Shown here piece after piece: positions 24,685 through 33,534 of a stretch of 42,192 nt of DNA (positions are counted from its first letter, which is position 1; each line of letters starts with the position of its first letter). A model generated the notes under the pieces. It ran no database searches. It was not told the DNA's origin and saw nothing but the letters and a program-made list of their open reading frames with translations. The position numbers and the translations under genes are program-made. The DNA is from Thiohalocapsa marina (lineage in GTDB: Bacteria > Pseudomonadota > Gammaproteobacteria > Chromatiales > Chromatiaceae): positions 1 through 42,192 of the forward strand of contig NZ_VWXX01000036.1 of the NCBI RefSeq assembly GCF_008632335.1. The letters are read 5' to 3'.

Positions 24685-25662
24685 ATGAACCATGCCGTGC
24701 GTGTTTACCAACATGGCGAACCCGACGTTCTGATTTGGGAGCCGGTGGATACGACCGACCCCGGCCCCGGAGAGGCGCGCGTGCGCCACTCGGCCATCGG
24801 GCTGAACTTCATCGACATCTACTTTCGGCGTGGCCTGTATCCGCCCCCGGCGCTGCCGTTCATCCCCGGAATGGAGGCCGCAGGTATCGTCGAGGCCGTG
24901 GGCGACGGTGTCACCGACGTGGCCGTCGGCGATCGCGTCGCCTATGCCACGGCCCCTCTGGGGTCCTACGCGGAGGTGCGCAACTGCCCGGCAGAGACAC
25001 TGGTGCCATTGCCGTCCGGTATCGACGCGTCTCTGGCAGCAGCCTGCCTGCTCAAGGGCATGACGGCAGAGTATCTGGTGCGGCGCACCTACCCGGTGCA
25101 GGCCGGCGAGACCATCCTGGTGCTGGCTGCCGCCGGCGGCGTCGGCCAGATCCTGTGTCAGTGGGCGGCCGCCATCGGCGCCAAGGTGATCGGCGTCGTC
25201 GGCAGCGACGCCAAGGTCGAGATCGCACGCGCCCACGGCTGCGCCCACACCATCGTGACCTCGCGCGAAGACATGGTCGCCCGGGTCCGGGAGATCACCG
25301 CCGGCGCCGGAGTGCCGGTGGTCTATGATTCCGTGGGCGCCGACAGTTTCGAGTCCTCGCTGGCCTGCCTGCAGCGGCGCGGCATGTTGGTGAGTTATGG
25401 TCAATCGTCCGGCAAGGTACCGCCACTGGATGTAGGAACACTCGCCCAGCATGGCTCGCTCTACCTCACCCGCCCGACACTCATGGACTACGTGCCAACA
25501 CGCCCGGAACTGCTGGCCAGCGCCAACGCCCTGTTCGAACAGATCCTGCAGGGCCATATCAAGGTGGACATTGCCAACCGCTACCCGTTACGTGATGCGG
25601 TGCGCGCTCATGCGGACATCGAATCCCGGCTCACCACCGGCAGCACGCTGCTGTTGCCTTGA
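24685..25662 (+). CDS. Zinc-free quinone oxidoreductase, MDR family
   Basis: A 325-residue NADPH-dependent oxidoreductase of the zinc-independent medium-chain family (QOR type). The N-terminal GroES-like domain has GLNFIDIYFRRGLYPPPALP and PGMEAAGIVEAVG. The Rossmann domain has AAAGGVGQILCQWAAAIGAKV for the cofactor. Zinc-ligand cysteines of alcohol dehydrogenases are absent, as expected. These enzymes reduce quinones or enones by one or two electrons. AGGAGG lies just upstream of the ATG. It is followed 71 bases later by the aldolase gene on the same strand, suggesting a two-gene unit. The physiological substrate is unknown. Confidence 0.9.
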   Translation: MNHAVRVYQHGEPDVLIWEPVDTTDPGPGEARVRHSAIGLNFIDIYFRRGLYPPPALPFIPGMEAAGIVEAVGDGVTDVAVGDRVAYATAPLGSYAEVRNCPAETLVPLPSGIDASLAAACLLKGMTAEYLVRRTYPVQAGETILVLAAAGGVGQILCQWAAAIGAKVIGVVGSDAKVEIARAHGCAHTIVTSREDMVARVREITAGAGVPVVYDSVGADSFESSLACLQRRGMLVSYGQSSGKVPPLDVGTLAQHGSLYLTRPTLMDYVPTRPELLASANALFEQILQGHIKVDIANRYPLRDAVRAHADIESRLTTGSTLLLP

Positions 25663-25733
25663 CCACGAAGTGCATGCGGATCTGACGCAACCGGCTGCCG
25701 ACATCCAATCAGCGAAGAACAGGAAACATCTTG

Positions 25734-26534
25734 ATGCAAATTCCCGCCAATGGCTTCAAAAAGGCGATCAAGGCCGGAGAGACCCAACTTGGGCTGTGGC
25801 TGTCCAGCGCCAACCCCTACACCGCCGAGATTGCCGCCACCTGCGGCTACGACTGGCTGCTGATCGACGGCGAGCATGGGCCGAATGATGTGCCGACCAT
25901 CCTGTCCCAGTTGCAGGCCATCGCGCCGTATCCAAGCCATGCAATCGTGCGTCCGGTGAACAAGGATCCCGCCCTGATCAAGCAGGTGCTGGATATCGGT
26001 GCACAGACCCTGCTGATCCCGATGGTCGACACCGCCGAGGAGGCACAAGCGCTGGTATCCGCCATGCGCTACGCCCCCCGCGGCACACGTGGGGTCGGCG
26101 CCTCCGTGGCGCGCGCAGCCCGATGGGGGCGCATCGACAACTATGTCCAGGTGGTCGAGCAGGAGCTTTGCCTGCTGGTACAGGTGGAGACGGTGGCTGC
26201 ACTGCAGCATCTGGACGCGATCACGGCCGTCGAGGGGGTCGACGGCGTTTTCATCGGCCCGGCGGACCTCTCTGCGTCCATGGACCACATCGGCGACGCG
26301 GGGCATCCAGCGGTCAGGGGCGCCATTGAAGATGCCATTGGACGCATTCGCGCACAGGGCAAGGCAGCCGGCATTCTGGTCACGGATCCGGATGCCGCGC
26401 GGCATTACCTTGCCTGTGGCGCGAACTTCGTCGGTATTGCCGTGGATACCATGCTGCTGAGCAAGGCCATGGCCGACGCCCTTGCCGAACTGACCGGCGC
26501 TGCGTCACCGGCGATGCCGCGCGGCTCCTACTGA
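25734..26534 (+). CDS. hpaI: HpcH/HpaI-type class II pyruvate aldolase
   Basis: A 266-residue metal-dependent aldolase resembling 4-hydroxy-2-oxoheptanedioate aldolase (HpaI). The family splits a 2-oxo acid into pyruvate and an aldehyde in homoprotocatechuate and related pathways. Conserved features are [12 protein letters not shown] (catalytic His), [24 protein letters not shown] (metal Glu) and [13 protein letters not shown] (metal Asp). I chose the ATG at 25734 because AGGAAA lies about eight bases upstream; a TTG just before it is also in frame. It is convergent with the minus-strand meta operon and may act in a different ring-fission pathway than that operon's DmpG. Confidence 0.85.
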   Translation: MQIPANGFKKAIKAGETQLGLWLSSANPYTAEIAATCGYDWLLIDGEHGPNDVPTILSQLQAIAPYPSHAIVRPVNKDPALIKQVLDIGAQTLLIPMVDTAEEAQALVSAMRYAPRGTRGVGASVARAARWGRIDNYVQVVEQELCLLVQVETVAALQHLDAITAVEGVDGVFIGPADLSASMDHIGDAGHPAVRGAIEDAIGRIRAQGKAAGILVTDPDAARHYLACGANFVGIAVDTMLLSKAMADALAELTGAASPAMPRGSY

Positions 26535-26586
26535 GGCCGCCATGGCGGGGCGCTGCGCCACCGGCGACGTCCCGCCCGACGCGTGA
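26535..26586. other. Convergent spacer with GC-rich palindrome
   Basis: A 52-base gap between the aldolase and monooxygenase-like genes, which converge. It includes the self-complementary CCGCCATGGCGG (26537-26548) and a GGCGGG...CCCGCC pair. These could serve as a weak two-way terminator, but there is no T-run on either strand. Confidence 0.35.
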
Positions 26587-27192
26587 CTAGGCTGCACGAT
26601 ACAGCCAGCCCTTGAGGAGTCGCGTGACGCGCGGCATGACCAGGTAGGTCATCAGCAGCACCTGAATGATGATCACGACGAGCAGACGTAGCCAGTCCGG
26701 CAGACCGCCGATCAGCGGCTCCAGCAACCTGTTCAATCCGTACACGAGCGTAAACACCACCACCACGAGCACCAGCGCCATCTTGTGCGGTGGCGGCTTG
26801 GCGGTGACCGGGACCGAAGGCAGATCAAACCAGAACTCCAGTCCGGTTACCCGCTTGCGCACGGCCTCACCCTCCACCAGGGGTGCAACCTCAGCCACCA
26901 GGGCGTCGCGTTCGGCGGAGAGTTCCCAGTCCCTGGCATGGGCATAGGTGTCGAAACGGTAGATCAGCACATATTCGCCGCCCGTTGCCGCACTCGGGCG
27001 CAACACATTGGCGCCCAGGTGGCCCGGAAAGTGCGACGCGGTCGCGGTCACCCGTTTGAGCCACGCCTCGTATGCCGACTCCTGGCCAGGAAGGACCTTG
27101 CGCGCAACGCTCACGGTCACCGGATCAGTCGGCACCGGATCATTCAACGCCGGATCGCCGGCGGTTTCGCCGCTTGCGAACGGGTCAGACAT
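26587..27192 (-). CDS. ABM-fold monooxygenase-like protein with C-terminal membrane helices
   Basis: A 201-residue protein. Residues about 25-125 resemble the antibiotic biosynthesis monooxygenase (ABM/YgiN) fold: VSVARKVLPGQESAYEAWL, FPGHLGANVLRP, EYVLIYRFDTYAHARDW. Two hydrophobic helices follow (MALVLVVVVFTLVYGLNRLL and LLVVIIIQVLLMTYLVM), then a basic tail. Membrane-anchored ABM proteins are seen in many proteobacteria but have no firmly known reaction; quinol or catechol oxidation is plausible. It is the last gene of the meta-pathway operon, 36 bases after dmpI. It could protect against, or act on, catechol or quinone side-products at the membrane. Confidence 0.75.
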   Translation of the reverse strand: MSDPFASGETAGDPALNDPVPTDPVTVSVARKVLPGQESAYEAWLKRVTATASHFPGHLGANVLRPSAATGGEYVLIYRFDTYAHARDWELSAERDALVAEVAPLVEGEAVRKRVTGLEFWFDLPSVPVTAKPPPHKMALVLVVVVFTLVYGLNRLLEPLIGGLPDWLRLLVVIIIQVLLMTYLVMPRVTRLLKGWLYRAA

Positions 27193-27228
27193 CAGACTGC
27201 GCCTCCATCGACTGTTTGCAAGCCGCTC

Positions 27229-27435
27229 TCAGCCGGCGGGATTGTTCGCATCGAGACGCGCCTTGGTCACGCCGCCGATGGCCCAGTGCTCGGCCGGCAC
27301 CTCGGTGAGCACGACACGCACCTGTTCGGGCTTGACGCCCAGCGTCTCTGCGGCGACACGGGTGACGCCCTCGTAGAAGGCCTCTTTCTGCGCCAGGGTG
27401 CGCCCCTGGATCACTGTTGCCTGTATCAAAGGCAT
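27229..27435 (-). CDS. dmpI: 4-oxalocrotonate tautomerase
   Basis: A 68-residue enzyme of the 4-OT family, which interconverts 2-hydroxymuconate and 2-oxohex-3-enedioate in catechol meta-cleavage. After removal of Met the catalytic Pro1 is exposed (MPLIQATVIQGRT). Arg11 and Arg39-type residues (KPEQVRVVLTEV) and the Trp in EHWAIGG are present. I chose the ATG at 27435 because GGGAG sits eight bases upstream and Pro must be residue 2. It follows dmpH across 82 bases that contain a strong hairpin, so its expression may differ from the genes upstream. Confidence 0.92.
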   Translation of the reverse strand: MPLIQATVIQGRTLAQKEAFYEGVTRVAAETLGVKPEQVRVVLTEVPAEHWAIGGVTKARLDANNPAG

Positions 27436-27466
27436 GATTGCTGCTCCCGTTTCAGGATAAAGAGTC

Positions 27467-27494
27467 AGAACGCCCCCATTACTGGGGGCATTCT
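27467..27494 (-). promoter_or_regulatory. Intercistronic hairpin between dmpH and dmpI
   Basis: Arms 27467-27477 and 27484-27494 pair over 10 of 11 positions around a 6-base loop, with five G-C pairs flanking the loop. On the transcribed strand it is followed by GACTCTTTATCC, not a clean T-run. It probably attenuates or processes the operon message between dmpH and dmpI. Confidence 0.6.
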
Positions 27495-27517
27495 GGTTTA
27501 CGCCGTCGCACCCGGGT

Positions 27518-28309
27518 CTAGACGAAGCGCATGGAAACCGACCCCAGGTCCTGGAAGCGGACGTTGACACTGTCGCCGGCCTCCACCTGTACCGCCGCAG
27601 TGATGCCGCCGGTGAGGATCAGACTGCCGGCCGGAAGCTCCTCGCCCCGCTCGGCCATCATGTTCACCAGCAGGGCGGCACTCGCTACCGGATTGCCGAG
27701 CACCGCCGCACCGGCACCGACCTCGACCACCGCGCCGTTCTTCTCCATCACTACGCCCAGGGTGCGCATGTCGAGATCGGCCGGGGCAGCCATGCGCGAG
27801 CCGGTGACGAAACGCGACGATGAGCTGTTGTCGGCAACCACGCTGATGAGATCGAAGCGGAAGTTCTCATAGCGCGAGTCGATGATCTCCACCGCCGGGA
27901 TGACGAAGTCGATGGCCGCAAGCACCTGGCCGACATGGCAGCCCGGCCCCTTCAGCGGAGCCTTGGTGACGAACGCCAGTTCCGCCTCCACCTTGGGATG
28001 GATGAGCTCCGAGACCTTGATCTCGCTCGACTCCGGTCGCTCGAAATAGTCCGCCAGAAAGCCGTAGACCGGGGTCTCGACGCCCATCTGCTTCATCTTC
28101 GCCCGCGAGGTCAGGCCCATCTTCATGCCGATGATGCGATCACCGCGCTCGACCTTGCGGCGGCGGATCTCCCACTGGATGTCGTAGGCGTCCTCGAAGT
28201 CCATGTCCGGATACTGATCCGTCACCTTCTTGACATCGTGCGCCTGCAATTCCGCCGACTCCAGGTGCTCGGCCAGGGCGAGAATGGTTGCCTTGTCCAA
28301 CGTGCTCAT
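27518..28309 (-). CDS. dmpH: 4-oxalocrotonate decarboxylase
   Basis: A 263-residue metal-dependent decarboxylase of the DmpH/XylI family. It turns 2-oxohex-3-enedioate into 2-hydroxypenta-2,4-dienoate plus CO2. Recognisable segments are [31 protein letters not shown] (metal-binding Glu pair) and [14 protein letters not shown]. It resembles the hydratase DmpE in sequence, with which the family forms a complex. It overlaps the start of the gene order after dmpG by 4 bases (28306-28309), so translation is coupled to dmpG. Confidence 0.93.
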   Translation of the reverse strand: MSTLDKATILALAEHLESAELQAHDVKKVTDQYPDMDFEDAYDIQWEIRRRKVERGDRIIGMKMGLTSRAKMKQMGVETPVYGFLADYFERPESSEIKVSELIHPKVEAELAFVTKAPLKGPGCHVGQVLAAIDFVIPAVEIIDSRYENFRFDLISVVADNSSSSRFVTGSRMAAPADLDMRTLGVVMEKNGAVVEVGAGAAVLGNPVASAALLVNMMAERGEELPAGSLILTGGITAAVQVEAGDSVNVRFQDLGSVSMRFV

Positions 28310-29343
28310 GCTGCTGTCTCCTCGGTCTTGGCGCGCGACATCTCCAGCGCGACGTCTTCGATCATGTCTTCCTGGCCGCCGATCATGCCGCGCTTGCCGA
28401 GCTCGACAAGGATGTCTCTGGAGGACACGCCATAGCGTTGCTGGGCGCGCTTGGCAAACAACAGGAAGGACGAGTAAACGCCGGCATAGCCGAGCATCAG
28501 GGCGTCGCGGTCGATTCGGATCGGCTGGTCGAGCATCGGCACCACCAGGTCCTCGGCCACGTCCTGCAGCTTGAACAGGTCAACTCCGGTCTCGATCCCC
28601 ATCCGCTCGCAAACGGCCACGAATACCTCAAGCGGTGTATTGCCTGCTCCGGCCCCCATGCCTGCAACCGAACCATCGATGCGTGTGGCACCCGCCTCGA
28701 CGGCGGCGATGGAGTTGGTCACCCCCAGCGACAGATTATGATGGCCATGGAAACCCAGCTCGACGGCATCGTCCAGCGCCTCGCGGACGGCGGCAAAACG
28801 GACCTTGACGTCATCCGGCAGCATGTAGCCGGCGGAGTCGGTCACATAGATACAGTTGGCGCCGAAGTCCTGCATGATCCGGGCCTGTTCCACGAGCACG
28901 TCCGGGCCGACCATGTGCGACATCATCAGGAAACCCACGGTATCGAGCCCCAGGGCGCGGGCCTTCTTGATGTGCTGCTCGGAGACGTCGGCCTCGGTGC
29001 AGTGGGTGGCGACACGGATGCAGTCGACGCCGCAGTCCGCCGCCATCTCCAGGTCCGGCACGGTGCCGATGCCCGGCAGCAGCAGGGCCGAGATCTTGGC
29101 GTTTTTCACATAGGGCCGCACCGCCCGCAGATATTCCTCATCGCTGTGGGCGGGGAAGCCGTAGTTGACCGAGGCGCCGGCGAGCCCGTCGCCGTGGGTA
29201 ACCTCGATCATGGGCACGCCGGCCGCATCCAGTGCAGAGGCAACGGCAATCATCTGCTCGAGGCTCAGCTGGTGGCGCTTGGCATGCATGCCGTCGCGCA
29301 GGCTCATGTCGTGGATGGTGATTTTCTTGCCTTGGAGTGTCAT
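28306..29343 (-). CDS. dmpG: 4-hydroxy-2-oxovalerate aldolase
   Basis: A 345-residue TIM-barrel aldolase that splits 4-hydroxy-2-oxovalerate into pyruvate and acetaldehyde. Catalytic and metal features are [15 protein letters not shown] (Arg, Asp and His of the active site) and [10 protein letters not shown] (metal-binding His pair). It works as a complex with DmpF, channelling acetaldehyde. I chose the ATG at 29343 because GGAG lies at about nine bases, giving exactly the 345 residues of the Pseudomonas enzyme; an ATG at 29358 has no ribosome-binding site. It lies 24 bases after dmpF and overlaps dmpH by 4. Confidence 0.95.
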   Translation of the reverse strand: MTLQGKKITIHDMSLRDGMHAKRHQLSLEQMIAVASALDAAGVPMIEVTHGDGLAGASVNYGFPAHSDEEYLRAVRPYVKNAKISALLLPGIGTVPDLEMAADCGVDCIRVATHCTEADVSEQHIKKARALGLDTVGFLMMSHMVGPDVLVEQARIMQDFGANCIYVTDSAGYMLPDDVKVRFAAVREALDDAVELGFHGHHNLSLGVTNSIAAVEAGATRIDGSVAGMGAGAGNTPLEVFVAVCERMGIETGVDLFKLQDVAEDLVVPMLDQPIRIDRDALMLGYAGVYSSFLLFAKRAQQRYGVSSRDILVELGKRGMIGGQEDMIEDVALEMSRAKTEETAA

Positions 29344-29367
29344 GGCTCGGTTCTCCATTGGGTACTG

Positions 29368-30279
29368 TCAGGCGGCCGCGGGTGCAAGCTGCAACTGGCC
29401 GTTGTCGATCTCTTCGGCAAACATCTCCGCAGTGCGCAGCGCAGCAGCGGTCATGATGTCGAGATTGCCAGCGTAGGTCGGCAGAAAGTCACCGAGCCCT
29501 TCCACCTGCATGAACAGCGACACGCGATGCCCGTCGAAAACCGGTCCGTTCTTCAGACGATAGCCGGGCACGTACTTCTGCACCTCCGCGATCATGTCCT
29601 GCACCGAGCGGGTGATGGCCTCCTGGTCCGGCTCACCCTCGGTGATGCAATGCACCGTGTCGCGCATCATCAACGGCGGCTCGGCCGGATTGAGGATGAT
29701 GATGGCCTTGCCCTTCCTTGCTCCGCCGACCGCAGCGACGGCCTGGGCTGTGGTCTGGGTGAACTCGTCGATGTTCTTGCGCGTGCCGGGGCCGGCCGAC
29801 TTCGATGCCACGGTCGCGACGATCTCGGCATACTCCACCGGCTGCACACGGCTCACCGCCGCCACCATCGGGATCGTGGCCTGCCCGCCACAGGTGACCA
29901 TGTTGACGTTGAGTTCCCGCTTGCCCACGTGATCCTTCAGGTTCACCGGCGGCACGCAGTAGGGGCCGATGGCGGCGGGGGTCAGGTCGATCATGATCGA
30001 GCCCTGCGCCTGCACCTTGGCGTTGTTGTCCGCATGGACATAGGCCGAGGTGGCATCGAAGCAGATCTGGATGTTGTCCTCGCGCATGTGCGGTACCAGA
30101 CCGTCGACGCCCTCGTGGGTGGTCTTCAGACCGAGGGACCGGGCGCGCGCCAGGCCCTCGGACTTGGGGTCTACCCCGACCATCCAGACGGGGTTGATCC
30201 ATTCACTGCGCAGCGCCTTGTACAGCAGGTCCGTGCCGATGTTGCCGGGGCCGATGATGGCGGCATTGATCTTGTTCAC
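29368..30279 (-). CDS. dmpF: Acetaldehyde dehydrogenase (acylating)
   Basis: A 303-residue NAD-dependent enzyme that turns acetaldehyde and CoA into acetyl-CoA. The N-terminal Rossmann motif is [13 protein letters not shown], the catalytic Cys is in [12 protein letters not shown], and [14 protein letters not shown] lies in the C-terminal half. It forms the bifunctional channelling complex with DmpG. The start is GTG at 30279: GGAGGA lies seven bases upstream, and earlier in-frame codons give basic, unconserved sequence. It follows dmpE by 52 bases. Confidence 0.95.
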   Translation of the reverse strand: MNKINAAIIGPGNIGTDLLYKALRSEWINPVWMVGVDPKSEGLARARSLGLKTTHEGVDGLVPHMREDNIQICFDATSAYVHADNNAKVQAQGSIMIDLTPAAIGPYCVPPVNLKDHVGKRELNVNMVTCGGQATIPMVAAVSRVQPVEYAEIVATVASKSAGPGTRKNIDEFTQTTAQAVAAVGGARKGKAIIILNPAEPPLMMRDTVHCITEGEPDQEAITRSVQDMIAEVQKYVPGYRLKNGPVFDGHRVSLFMQVEGLGDFLPTYAGNLDIMTAAALRTAEMFAEEIDNGQLQLAPAAA

Positions 30280-30331
30280 AGGGTGCTCCTCCGGAAGCCT
30301 CTGGGTTGACTGTTTGGGTAACCGAGCGTTG

Positions 30332-31120
30332 CTAGGCGAAACGCACCGACGCCGAGCCGATGCCACCGATCTCGACGCTCATGTAATCGCCCGCCTGGAC
30401 CGGCTCCAACGGCACCAGAGAACCGGACAGGATCACCTCGCCGGCCTTCAGCGCCACGCCAACCCGGCCAAGGGTGTTGGCCAGCCAGGCGACCGCGTTC
30501 ACCGGCGAATCGAGACAGGCCGCACCAGCGCCGGTGCTGAGGATCTGGCCGTTCTTCTCCACCACCATGCCGCAGGTGGTCAGATCCACCCGCCGCGGAT
30601 CGACGCCCTGGCTGCCGAGCACGAACAGGCCACAGGAGGCGTTGTCGGCGACGGTGTCCTGAATGCGGATCTTCCAGTCCCTGATGCGCGAGTCGACGAT
30701 CTCGAAACAGGGCAGCACCAGCTCGGTTGCGGCGAGGACCTGGGCATTGGTGACGCCCGGTCCCATCAGGTCACGCTTGAGGACGAAGGCGATCTCACCC
30801 TCCGCGCGCGGCTGCATGAGTTGCTTGCTGATCGGCACCTCGTCGGCGTCGGCATAGAGCATCCGGTCGGTGAGATAGCCAAAGTCGGGCTGATGCACAT
30901 CGAGCATGCGCTGCACCGCCGTCGAGGTGACGCCGATCTTCTTGCCGATGATGGTCTCGCCGTCCGCAACACGGCGTTCCAGCAGACGCAGCGAAATCTG
31001 GTAGGCGTCCTCGATGCTGATCTCCGGCTCGCGCTCGGTGAGCGGATCGATCATGGTGCGGTCACGCAGGGCGACGAACAGCGCGTCGCCGAGGTCCCGG
31101 ATCTTGTCTTGATTGAGCAT
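30332..31120 (-). CDS. dmpE: 2-oxopent-4-enoate (2-hydroxypentadienoate) hydratase
   Basis: A 262-residue hydratase of the DmpE/XylJ family that adds water to 2-hydroxypenta-2,4-dienoate to give 4-hydroxy-2-oxovalerate. Features are [32 protein letters not shown] (metal-binding Glu residues) and [15 protein letters not shown]. It resembles DmpH along its length, as expected from their shared fold. It is 15 bases after dmpC, so the two are in one transcript. Confidence 0.94.
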   Translation of the reverse strand: MLNQDKIRDLGDALFVALRDRTMIDPLTEREPEISIEDAYQISLRLLERRVADGETIIGKKIGVTSTAVQRMLDVHQPDFGYLTDRMLYADADEVPISKQLMQPRAEGEIAFVLKRDLMGPGVTNAQVLAATELVLPCFEIVDSRIRDWKIRIQDTVADNASCGLFVLGSQGVDPRRVDLTTCGMVVEKNGQILSTGAGAACLDSPVNAVAWLANTLGRVGVALKAGEVILSGSLVPLEPVQAGDYMSVEIGGIGSASVRFA

Positions 31121-31135
31121 GCGATCTCCCGCTGA

Positions 31136-32596
31136 TCAGAGCTTGATGCAAACGTTTTTGATCTCGGTGTAGAACTCCAGGGAGTGCACACCGCCCTCGC
31201 GGCCGATACCGGAATGCTTCATGCCACCAAAGGCCGTGCGCAGATCCCGCAGGAACCAGGAGTTCACCCAGATGATGCCGGCCTCCAGCTGGTCGGCGAC
31301 GCGGTGCGCGCGGCCGAGGTTTTCGGTCCAGACGGCGGCTGCGAGGCCATACTTGGTGTCGTTGGCCATACGGATGGCCTCGTCCTCGCTGTCGAACGGC
31401 TGCACATGGCAGCAGGGCCCGAAAATCTCCTCTTTGACCACGCGGGCCTCTTCAGACAGGCCGGTCCAGATCGTTGGCTGTACCCAGCTGCCGCCGGCGA
31501 GCTCGCCCGGCATGTCGGGAGTGCCGCCCCCGGTGACCACCGTGGCGCCCTCCTCAACGGCGCGCTTGTAGTAGGACAGGACCTTGTCGAGATGCTCCCG
31601 GCTGATCAGCGGACCCATGCTGGTGCAGGCATCGTCCCAGGCGCCCAGTTGCATCTGCTCCGCACCGGCTTTCAGGCGACGCAGGAATTCATCGAAGATC
31701 GGTCGCTCGACATAGACCCGCTCCGTGCCGAGACAGACCTGGCCGCAGTTGGCAAAGGCCGAGCGCAAGGTGCCCTCGACGGCCTTGTCCATGTCGCAAT
31801 CGGCGAACACCAGCGCCGGATTCTTGCCGCCGAGCTCGAAGGACACGTGGCGGATCTCGTCTGCAGAGGCCTTGACGATGGCTGCTCCGGTGCGCGTCTC
31901 GCCGGTGAAGGTGATCCCGTCCACATCCGGATGGGTGGTCAGGAATGCGCCGGCGGAATCCGGTCCGAAGCCGTGCACGACGTTATAGACACCCGGCGGA
32001 ATACCGGCGTCGTTCATGACCTCACCCAGCAGCGTCGTGGTGCGGGGGGTCTCTTCAGAGGGCTTGACCACCACCGTATTGCCGCAGGCCAGTGCCGGGC
32101 CGACCTTCCAGGTCATCAGCAGCAGCGGCAGGTTCCAGGGGCTGACCACGGCGATGACGCCCTTCGGCTTGCGCACGCCATAGTTGAGCGCGCCCTGGCC
32201 ATCAGGCGTATCGAGCATGAAGCTCTCCGTCGGCACGTTCTTCATCAGGTCCGCGAAGATCTTGAAGTTGGCCGCCCCGCGCGGGATGTCGACATGGGAC
32301 GCCAGGCTTTTGGGCTTGCCGGTATCGAGACACTCCGCCTCGAGGAACTCGTCGAACCGGGCATTGATGCCGTCGGCGACCTTGTGCAACAGGGCCATGC
32401 GCTCGGCAACCGACAGGCGCCCCCAGGGCCCTTTCAGCGCGGCACGGGCCGCTTTCACAGCGCGATCGACCTCATCCATCCCCGCTTCGTGGACGATGCC
32501 GATCTGCTTGCCGGTGGCTGGATTGACGTTCGGGAAGGTCTTGCCTGATCCCGAACCGACAAATTCTCCGTTGATGAAGTGCTTGATTTCGTTCAT
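31136..32596 (-). CDS. dmpC: 2-hydroxymuconic semialdehyde dehydrogenase
   Basis: A 486-residue NAD-dependent aldehyde dehydrogenase. Catalytic residues are the Glu in FELGGKNPALVF and the Cys in NCGQVCLGTERVY. The N-terminal region FINGEFVGSGSGKTFPNVNP and the context identify it as the DmpC/XylG type, which oxidises the ring-fission aldehyde to 2-hydroxymuconate. It is the first gene of the operon. Upstream is the shared regulatory region with a divergent GntR gene. No hydrolase gene (dmpD) follows, so only the dehydrogenase branch is present. Confidence 0.93.
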   Translation of the reverse strand: MNEIKHFINGEFVGSGSGKTFPNVNPATGKQIGIVHEAGMDEVDRAVKAARAALKGPWGRLSVAERMALLHKVADGINARFDEFLEAECLDTGKPKSLASHVDIPRGAANFKIFADLMKNVPTESFMLDTPDGQGALNYGVRKPKGVIAVVSPWNLPLLLMTWKVGPALACGNTVVVKPSEETPRTTTLLGEVMNDAGIPPGVYNVVHGFGPDSAGAFLTTHPDVDGITFTGETRTGAAIVKASADEIRHVSFELGGKNPALVFADCDMDKAVEGTLRSAFANCGQVCLGTERVYVERPIFDEFLRRLKAGAEQMQLGAWDDACTSMGPLISREHLDKVLSYYKRAVEEGATVVTGGGTPDMPGELAGGSWVQPTIWTGLSEEARVVKEEIFGPCCHVQPFDSEDEAIRMANDTKYGLAAAVWTENLGRAHRVADQLEAGIIWVNSWFLRDLRTAFGGMKHSGIGREGGVHSLEFYTEIKNVCIKL

Positions 32597-32685
32597 GTAT
32601 GACGACTCCGGTTGTTGAGTCTGGCCCCTCGATCCAAACCGCCGATCGGTTTCTAAGGCTGGAGGTCAGAGTGTAGTCGAGTGTT

Positions 32686-32732
32686 TGTCGACAGTAAATA
32701 GTTTTATCGAGATTTTTTTATTTCCTGTACAA
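32686..32732 (-). promoter_or_regulatory. Candidate dmpC promoter with overlapping operator palindrome
   Basis: On the minus strand TTGTAC (32727-32732) and GATAAA (32703-32708) are 18 bases apart, a weak sigma70 pair. The perfect palindrome TGTCGACA (32686-32693) sits about ten bases downstream, near the expected transcription start. GntR/FCD repressors often bind short palindromes of this type, so it is a reasonable operator for the adjacent regulator. None of this is proven by sequence alone. Confidence 0.35.
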
Positions 32733-32807
32733 AATATGCGTTCCATGGCTACCATACATTCATGCGCTGAACCAGCACCCTGCTGTTACCAAGGAGCAAC
32801 ATTCACC

Positions 32808-33494
32808 ATGGCCGACGGCTCGATCTGGCCTGCGGACACCGCGGCACCCAAGACGCTTACGGACATTGCCTACGCACGGCTGCGGGCTGACATCATCGGA
32901 GGCAGGCATCCGGCCGACGCCAAGCTGCGCGTCGAGCATCTGCGCCGGGACTACGGCCTGGGAGCCACCCCCCTGCGCGAGGCGCTGAGTCGGCTCACCT
33001 CGGAAGGTTTCGTGGTCACGGTCGGGCAGCGTGGCTTTCGGGTTGCCCCGGTGTCGGTCGAGGATCTGGACGACATCACGGACATGCGCATCACGCTGGA
33101 ACTCAAGGCGCTGCGCCAGAGCCTCGAGCGCGGTGACGATGCCTGGGAGTCGCGCGTGGTCGCCGCCTACTACCAGCTGTCGAAGGCCGAGACCGGCGAA
33201 GAATTCGATTTCGCCGCCTGGGAGGAGCGCAATCGCGCGTTTCACGAGACGCTTATCTCCGCCTGTGCGTCCCCCTGGCTGATGCGCTTCCACGCCATCC
33301 TCTACGATCAGCACAAACGCTATCGAAATATCTCGCTGCAAACCGCGGCGCCGGTTCCGCGTGATGTCCATCAAGAGCACCAGCGCATCTATCAGGCCGC
33401 CCTGGCGCGGGATGCCGACACCCTGTGCACAGAGACGCAATCGCACATTCGCCGCACCGCCGACATTACTCGGGCGGTTCTGCTGGTCCGGTAA
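32808..33494 (+). CDS. GntR family regulator, FCD (FadR-like) type
   Basis: A 228-residue transcription factor. The N-terminal winged helix (LTDIAYARLRADIIGGRHPAD, then GLGATPLREALSRLTSEGFV) is of the GntR type. The C-terminal helical FCD ligand domain has the metal/ligand pattern RNRAFHETLISACASPWLM and HQEHQRIYQAAL. I chose the ATG at 32808 because AAGGAG lies upstream and the HTH begins soon after. It is divergent from dmpC across 211 bases, so it is the likely regulator of the meta operon and of itself, sensing a pathway intermediate. Confidence 0.88.
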   Translation: MADGSIWPADTAAPKTLTDIAYARLRADIIGGRHPADAKLRVEHLRRDYGLGATPLREALSRLTSEGFVVTVGQRGFRVAPVSVEDLDDITDMRITLELKALRQSLERGDDAWESRVVAAYYQLSKAETGEEFDFAAWEERNRAFHETLISACASPWLMRFHAILYDQHKRYRNISLQTAAPVPRDVHQEHQRIYQAALARDADTLCTETQSHIRRTADITRAVLLVR

Positions 33495-33534
33495 CCGCTG
33501 TCCACGGCGAACAACGAGTGATGGGTACACAATC

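Noticed and set aside
28288-30309. Very long plus-strand frame of 673 codons
   Set aside because: It is antisense to dmpH, dmpG and dmpF, all with catalytic motifs; long antisense frames are common at high GC.
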